From Byssothecium circinans (lineage: Eukaryota > Ascomycota > Dothideomycetes > Pleosporales > Massarinaceae): DNA of 64,000 bases. The notes beneath the pieces are model-generated. The model had not been told where the DNA came from. It ran no database searches and saw only the letters and a program-made list of their open reading frames with translations. Below are positions 58,640 to 64,000 of this stretch, piece after piece. How positions within the stretch are numbered: position 1 is the first letter of the stretch; each line of letters starts with the position of its first letter. The stretch lies in assembly GCA_010015675.1 (NCBI GenBank), contig ML977008.1, positions 10,215-74,214 on the forward strand. Reading direction: 5' to 3'. Made by a program: the position numbers and the translations under genes.

Positions 58640-59356
58640 CTAGTCTAGTCTAATAACTAGGAGGCCTTTAGATAGTCTTTTACCTAACTATCATTTATTA
58701 GTTAGACTGTTAATACACTATACAACACCATTAACCTAGAATACCTTTGGTTGATTCAAGCCTATATGAATAGTACGCTTACTCCTACTCTTAAGCTACT
58801 TACTACGCAGCCTTTTACCTACCTTCCTGGCTATACTATTAATCTAGAATATCTTCAACTAGCTTAAATCTATACGAGCAATACTCTTACTCTTAAGCTA
58901 CTCGCTGCACAGCCTCTTACCTACCTTCCTAGCTATACCATTAATCTAGAATATCTTTAACTAGCTTAACTCTATACGAGTAATACTCCTACTTTTAAGC
59001 TACTTGCTGCGTAGCCTCTTACCTACCTTCCTAACTATACCGTTAATCTAGAACACTATGCAGCGACTCTAGATTTTACGTTAACTGCTTCTTTCACTCT
59101 AATCCTAGAACCTATTGAACCTGCTTTGGCTCGGTTTTACCTAAAAATAGCACGAGTATTTGATTCTAAACTGCCGTGTTTCAGCCCCCTTTTACGAGTT
59201 ACTAGGGAGCATTCCTCTCATTCTGCTAGGCCTTCTCATTGTGTTGGGTGTTAGGCTATCAAGAGAAAGGTATTTGCCCCGCCAAATGAGGTGCTAACTG
59301 GAAGACTAATATCTACTCAGTGCGATAAAACAGAAGGAGGATATCGTTATAAATGA
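58640..59356 (+). pseudogene. Decayed protein with internal 34-36-residue repeats and a Cys-containing tail
   Basis: Frame 2 reads to TGA at 59354 with about seven stops in 230 codons. Three and a half repeats (starting at about 58736, 58844, 58946, 59048) read INLEYLxLAQxYTSNTLTxx and KLLAAQPLTYLPSYT. Then come a non-repeated part (EPIEPALARFYLKIARVF) and a tail SARPSHCVGCQAIKRKV...STQCDKTEGGYRY with a C-x2-C pair, possibly a small zinc-binding domain of the kind found at the ends of fungal unknown-function proteins. The upstream start is not defined. Confidence 0.55.
58736..59050. repeat. In-frame tandem repeat, periods 108, 102 and 102
   Basis: CTAGAATA(C/T)CTT recurs at 58736, 58844 and 58946, with CTAGAACAC at 59048. 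All periods are multiples of three, as expected for repeats kept within a coding sequence. Confidence 0.85.
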
Positions 59357-60039
59357 TGCATCTAACGTAGACTTCCTATGTAGATGTGTTTTCTAGAGTG
59401 GTTTACATAGCATAAACTATTTGAAAAATGTACGCTTCTACTTTAGTTACCCTGTGGGAATGCTAACGTCTTTAAGGGGAAAATGAATTATATAAAATTT
59501 TATTTACTACTATATTAGGCCTAATAGGTCTAAGGACTACTGCTAGACTACAGCAATATCTTAATAGTCTTTACCTTGATATTGAATGCTCTTTATTCCC
59601 CGCAAACTATTCAAACTAGGTTTCTGTCCTCTGGCAAAACTAGTCTGGCTAGCATTAGATAAGAATAACGGCCTATTGCTTAAGCAACGCCCTAGTTGAT
59701 ATATCAACTTACGTTTAGGGCTGCGTTGAAGCGTCCCTTAGGGAGGCGTGCACTTTCTAGAATCTAATATCATTCTTCTTCTAGGCAGCAGCAGCATTAT
59801 ACAAAGATGTAAGCGATCTTCCTAGTCTACAAATGATAAGCTAATTTATAAAGGTCTTAATTATAAGGCGATGCTTAGAGCTCTATACTACTCTCTATAT
59901 TATAAGATAAATATAGCAATTTACTGGTGATGAAACTCTAGGGATGCCTACTATTAAAGAGAGATCCTCTGCATAGTACGGTATTAAACCTGTACCCCGC
60001 ATAATCTAGAATCAAATAGGCCACCTGCTAGAGTTAAAA
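59357..60039. other. Intergenic, no recognised gene
   Basis: Nothing convincing; TAG/CTA density is lower between 59580 and 59760. Confidence 0.4.
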
Positions 60040-60360
60040 ATGATCGTACTCAACAAGGATATCTTAAGGGACCTGCAAGCTATAATAGAGAGGAAACGTT
60101 AAAAGGAATAGCTAATTATAACTATAGCATTAACTATCCTCCTACATACTCGTGAGCTAGACATTGGCAGAAACCTATTTTAGAGCTGCTATGCAGATTT
60201 GGTTTAAAACCCCCCTTTCTTTAGCCGTCATTAGTCTAACTGTTCAAGGTTAGTTTCTAGATACATCCGTCGAAGCCTAAGACGCTTATTAAGGAAGCTA
60301 CTATCTCTTGCAACTCCCTTCTATCGCATTTTCACTGTTCGATAGGGTTAAAACCTCTAG
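60040..60360 (+). pseudogene. Possible decayed ORF, unknown
   Basis: ATG at 60040 opens MIVLNKDILRDLQAIIERKR, then IITIALTILLHTRELDIGRN and a basic part RRSLRRLLRKLLSLATPFYR. Seven or eight stops. The first 60 codons look coding; the rest is uncertain. Confidence 0.35.
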
Positions 60361-60681
60361 AAATAGAATAGGACCTACAGGAATCAAAGGAGATAGTAGA
60401 TAATAACTAGAGAGTCCTACTACTTATAAAGTAGCTTTAAGCATAGGTCACGCGCCTATGTGAGTTACAGAGAATATATATATATTCACTTCAAGGCACT
60501 GACTTAAGTAGGAAATGTTAGCTTGATTGGTTAGGAAGCGAGTGCATTATATAAAGATAGAGATCTGAATAGTGTAGGCTTCACGATAAGTTCTTTAGTT
60601 TTTAATAAGAATAGCTATAAGGTTAAAAGCATTTATTAACGGCACAGCGACCATCACGCTCTCTAGCTAAATATAACAAAT

Positions 60682-62040
60682 CTATTTATCTTCTTTAGCA
60701 TGCTGCATAAACCCCTTCATAACATTTTTGACAAGTCCGTAGACCTCTGCCACGGATCCATCTCTATTTACTTATAAATTAATTAGTAGATATCTATACG
60801 CCTCTACTATAATCCTCACCCAGCTAAAGTATCCATCTATTACTAGATAATTCTAGACTTCTGCATTCTGAACTAGGATATCCTAAGTTCTCCTTTAAAG
60901 ATCTGACGCACCATCTATTTTATTTAAACGCTATTCTTGACTACGTTAGAGCAGCTCCTCTAGGGAGCAACTTAGAAGTAGAGTATAGTTTATCTTCTAG
61001 ACCTACTAGCGTAAGTGGAGTTAGGTCTAAGTAGCTTAATACTAACCTTTTCTTGAAACTTAATAAGATGCTTTATGTTTTTTAGAAACTTATAAACTAG
61101 ACTCTAGCTCTTCCTTTCCCTTACTCCTTTGTTGATTTTCGCCTCTAGTAAGTTAATCGCTAGCTAGACTAGCACCTGTACGTCTTCCTTAATGCAGCGT
61201 CTTATAAATATCGCATGGGGATACGTTAGGTTATTAGCCTTCTCGTGCAGCAACTCGTCTAAGTCTATGTTCTGGAAGCCAAACTCCTCTAATAGAAGAG
61301 CGCATTATGTCCTTTTGCTAGCTCTAGGACCGCCTATACTATAGTTATTATCCCTTTATTCTTAGGGCTATAGGGTGGTTATACCAATGACAAAGATAAC
61401 ATAAGTTTACTAACTTTACTTTGCGAAATAGGCTTCTCGCTCTTGCTGCAACAGCTCTATCCAACGTTTCCCTTTAAAAGAGCTAACTTTAGAAGATAGT
61501 CCTTAGAATTCTTTAAGGTCCCTCTTACTAAACGTCATTTGCTCATATTCATGTACCTAGATTAAACACTCAAACTTATCCATCTCTCGCATAAATTGAG
61601 CCTTAGGGGTCTTGCATTCCTCGTACTCCACCTACGCGTCCCTAATCTTCTTACCTGCAGCTAGGTTGGGGGTAGCTAGCAGGCTTTTGATATATAGGAT
61701 ACCAAAGTCTTCTAGTTTATGCTTATATTCTAGCGGATGTCAACGTTTAGTAACTTCGTAAGAAGCCTTACACTTTACCCTTAGTAACTCTAGCAAATGT
61801 AGGTATGTCTCTAACCATTGATTCAGCCATGTCGTGGTACAGGGCTAGGAATATACACCTTTCTATATTTGTATTATCTAGTGCGAACATACCTATCAAT
61901 GATAACTAGTACATGTAAGCGGTAATACTCTCTAGGTGTTTGATTATTCTTAACCAGCCCATTCGTGGCAGGCGCTTGAGGGACCCTATCAGATACAGAA
62001 AGGGGAGTAGTGAATTGTCTAAGTTAGCGAGATTACTTTC
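60682..62040 (-). pseudogene. Decayed HD-domain hydrolase fused to an adenylate/UMP-CMP-type kinase
   Basis: Reading the minus strand, the N-terminal HD domain has FLYLIGSLKRLPRMGWLRI, then the metal-binding signature HDMAESMVRDI (His-Asp at about 61831-61836). It continues with VEYEECKTPKAQFMREMDKF, YEQMTFSKRDLKEFQGLSSK and WIELLQQEREAYF, matching YfbR-like/HDDC2-type 5'-nucleotidases. A nucleotide kinase follows: P-loop GGPRASKRTQ (about 61308-61334; family G-G-P-G-A-G-K-G-T-Q with three Gly changed by G-to-A), CALLLEEFGFQNIDLDELLH, and near the end NRDGSVAEVYGLVKNVMKGF. Both halves would act on nucleotides. One frame shift lies near 61740. In fungi this fusion occurs as accessory paralogues. 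Inactive here. Confidence 0.85.
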
Positions 62041-63135
62041 TATAATAACTATGATTAACCTTTTCTTCTAATAAGCTTCTTAATAGGAGAAGCTAGCTTG
62101 GATAGACTTGAGCGATAATAGGTAGAGGTAGCTTTAGTAGAATGGAATAACTAAGTAGGGACTAGAAGATAGTATAGGAGTAGTCAACAAGATACTATAT
62201 CCTATAAAAGTTCTAAAGTATAAGTGCACGCATGAGTAGTATAGATAAAGGGAGGTAGTGCCTAATAAGAAGATTTTACACTACCCTACTATAAGTGAGG
62301 AAATGTCACGTAGGGGCTTTATAGTTAGAGGCTTTAGGGATAACAAGTTTCGCACTAATAATCTATAACGCATGCTACGTAAGGTACTTCTACTAGCTAT
62401 ACTAGCCGCACCGCCACTACTACGATAGTAACGAAGATTTGAGCCTCCCTCCCTCACGCAACAATCATGATGATGACATCTGCTGGTGTGTTTATCTATG
62501 TTTCCGCCTATGTCACTGCCCCCTACTTAGAGCTTGAAAAGGCCTAGTAATTAGGGCGACATAGCTAGTCACTTTCTGTCTTAGCCAGCTAGCCAACCGC
62601 TCTTAAGCTACACACCTGCACCTACGCGCATTTCAGCATCTACGAATGACAAGAAATAGCTAACAATAGGTGAAATCATCAATTAGGGGGCACTAGGATA
62701 AAGGTTAGATAAAGAGAGGGGGTGAAAGGAAGGCGTGATTATTTAGCTAGCTCTAAGTAGAGTAATAGCAAGAGCAAATGGCCTTTACTATTAACTTACC
62801 TACTAATAACCTTCTCTCTAAGCCCTCTTTACTATACTCCCCTTACCTTCAAATTTCTGCAACCAAATACGACGTTGAATTGGTCGCCTTGAATGCGGTA
62901 CGTATAAACGTCTAGCTAGTGCCATGTTGCTTTAGATTCTGCTGACTATTAACTATGTAGCTTATCCTTTAGGCACTAAATCTAGTAATTTAAACTCCTG
63001 CTTAATGCCTTCCCTCCTAGTTATGCTTACATAATTGCTACTGATACCCCGCTACCCTGCCATCTATAATCTGACGATTTGAGCTCGCAGAAGCATCCTT
63101 AATATACACACAGCTTTATTGCACAGCCCTATTAC
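62041..63135. other. Intergenic, no recognised gene
   Basis: 62430-62650 is less TAG-rich but gave no convincing frame. Confidence 0.4.
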
Positions 63136-63714
63136 ATGATGGGAGATGTGTAGCACAGCGTCCTAGTAATGTACTAGTTACGCGATGATCTAGACTAGAT
63201 GTGCGTTAATTTCATTAAGGCAGGGGAGACCATTATCTGAGATAAGCTACATGGGGAGAAGTAGAAGGAGGAGAAAGATTTATTTAACAGTGATAGCGAT
63301 GATAAGCCTGACAGCTACGCCTAGCTACTCATTCCTAGGGAGCTAGTAAGCTTGTTTTCTATAGCTGCTCTATCTTAAGCTAACTTTAGTTGCAAGTTTA
63401 AGGAAATGAGTGGCTAGCTTCTAGTTATTCCGTCCAATCGCAACGGCAACGATTGCGACGTTAATGAGATTAAAGGTTTTAATAATGAGCCACCGATCTA
63501 TACGCTCTATATCTCTGATATTGAAAAATAAGAGGAAAGAGATGCAGTATTTGTAGTCGTCTATTCATAGATAAGCGCTATAGCTGTTAGCGTGGCGTAG
63601 CTGCTTAGTTAATCAACCTATAGAGATTAGTTATACGTGGAACTTTTAAATATACACGTAAAATAAGACTAACAGATTAATAGCAAGCCTAATGAGCCGC
63701 ATGCTAGCTGCTAA
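63136..63714 (+). pseudogene. Decayed gene of unknown function, 193 codons in one frame
   Basis: ATG at 63136 (MMGDVQHSVLVMYQLRDDLD) continues in frame 1 to TAA near 63712. Stops are at Gln-type positions plus one TGA at a likely Trp (IIWDKLHGEK). Landmarks: KEEKDLFNSDSDDKPDSYAQ, RELVSLFSIAALSQANFSCK, EPPIYTLYISDIEKQEERDA, VFVVVYSQISAIAVSVAQLL and YVELLNIHVKQDQQINSKPN. It is probably a soluble alpha/beta protein. No family recognised; the frame may extend upstream. Confidence 0.5.
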
Positions 63715-64000
63715 TGAGTTGTTCATGGGTCCGTACCATTAAAATGCTGCGTAGCGCTTAAGCTAAGGTCCTGCACCCACTCCTTTTTTCTCCTCATTAA
63801 TTAGAATTGTAGGGTTAAAGCGCTTGTATGATTACCTCTAACCATCTGCTACCCCTTTAGGTAGAAGCTATACACAGCTACCTTCCTAAAGAACATCGCA
63901 CTGCATGTGTTAGACTCCCTCTACTGCACACCGCACGAGCGACTATTTAGCAAGAAACGTTCATATCCTAGTCAAGGCTTGATAAGCCGCTGCCAAACTA
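63715..64000. other. Window end, no recognised gene
   Basis: Nothing convincing before the window ends. Confidence 0.4.

Noticed and set aside
1..64000. An alternative genetic code in which TAG and TAA encode Gln
   Set aside because: Many frames read well if TAG/TAA are Gln, but TGA also replaces Trp/Arg, invariant catalytic residues are destroyed by transitions, some frames are shifted, and CTAG is just as enriched between genes. Decay explains all of this; recoding explains only part.
1..64000. tRNA, rRNA or CRISPR features
   Set aside because: No cloverleaf-like block with an intact TTCGANNC loop, no rRNA-like conserved core and no regularly spaced direct repeats with unique spacers were seen by eye; a covariance-model search would be decisive.

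Overview
What this looks like. The window reads as nuclear DNA of a filamentous ascomycete (Pezizomycotina) that has been heavily damaged by a RIP-like process (repeat-induced point mutation). The protein families are fungal: a Ty1/copia element, FHA-domain kinases, an Est1-type DNA/RNA-binding protein, a PD-(D/E)XK protein, and a fused HD-hydrolase/adenylate-type kinase. Three relict introns of 47, 64 and 80 bases keep GTAAGT/GTAT donors and AG acceptors. Almost every reading frame is broken by TAG or TAA where Gln is expected, and by TGA where Trp or Arg is expected. The tetranucleotide CTAG is everywhere. These are the products of C-to-T changes on both strands. I found no intact gene; every coding feature below is a decayed gene, read by treating in-frame stops as mutated codons. 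No rRNA, tRNA or CRISPR array was seen.

Layout. 1-3877: 3' part of a copia retrotransposon (integrase tail, reverse transcriptase, RNase H, long 3' region, polypurine tract, LTR). 5158-16428: a row of gene relics (unknown gene, chromodomain protein, F-box-like protein, unknown gene, FHA kinase on the minus strand, unknown gene). About 16905-21478: a two-gene element whose internally deleted copy sits at 47408-48362. 21691-23880: Est1-type relic. 24885-26835: a 1.95-kb repeat whose second copy (48935-53671) is split by a 2.7-kb insertion. 27244-30024: tandem duplication, coiled-coil gene and another small gene, two introns preserved. 30025-31545: AT-rich stretch with clustered palindromes and a tandem repeat. 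31866-35774: FHA kinase (about 727 codons in one frame) and a member of a fungal family of unknown function. 36436-46478: unknown genes, a C2H2 finger gene and a PD-(D/E)XK gene. 49169-63714: inserted segment, more unknown relics, tandem arrays, and the HD/adenylate-kinase fusion.

How the parts fit. Mobile elements explain only some of the block. The rest is a dense set of host-type accessory genes, all hit by the same mutation process. RIP normally acts on duplicated DNA, so the whole block was probably repeated, for example as cargo of a very large mobile element or as a duplicated subtelomeric block. That is an inference; no recombinase or element end that would prove it was recognised.
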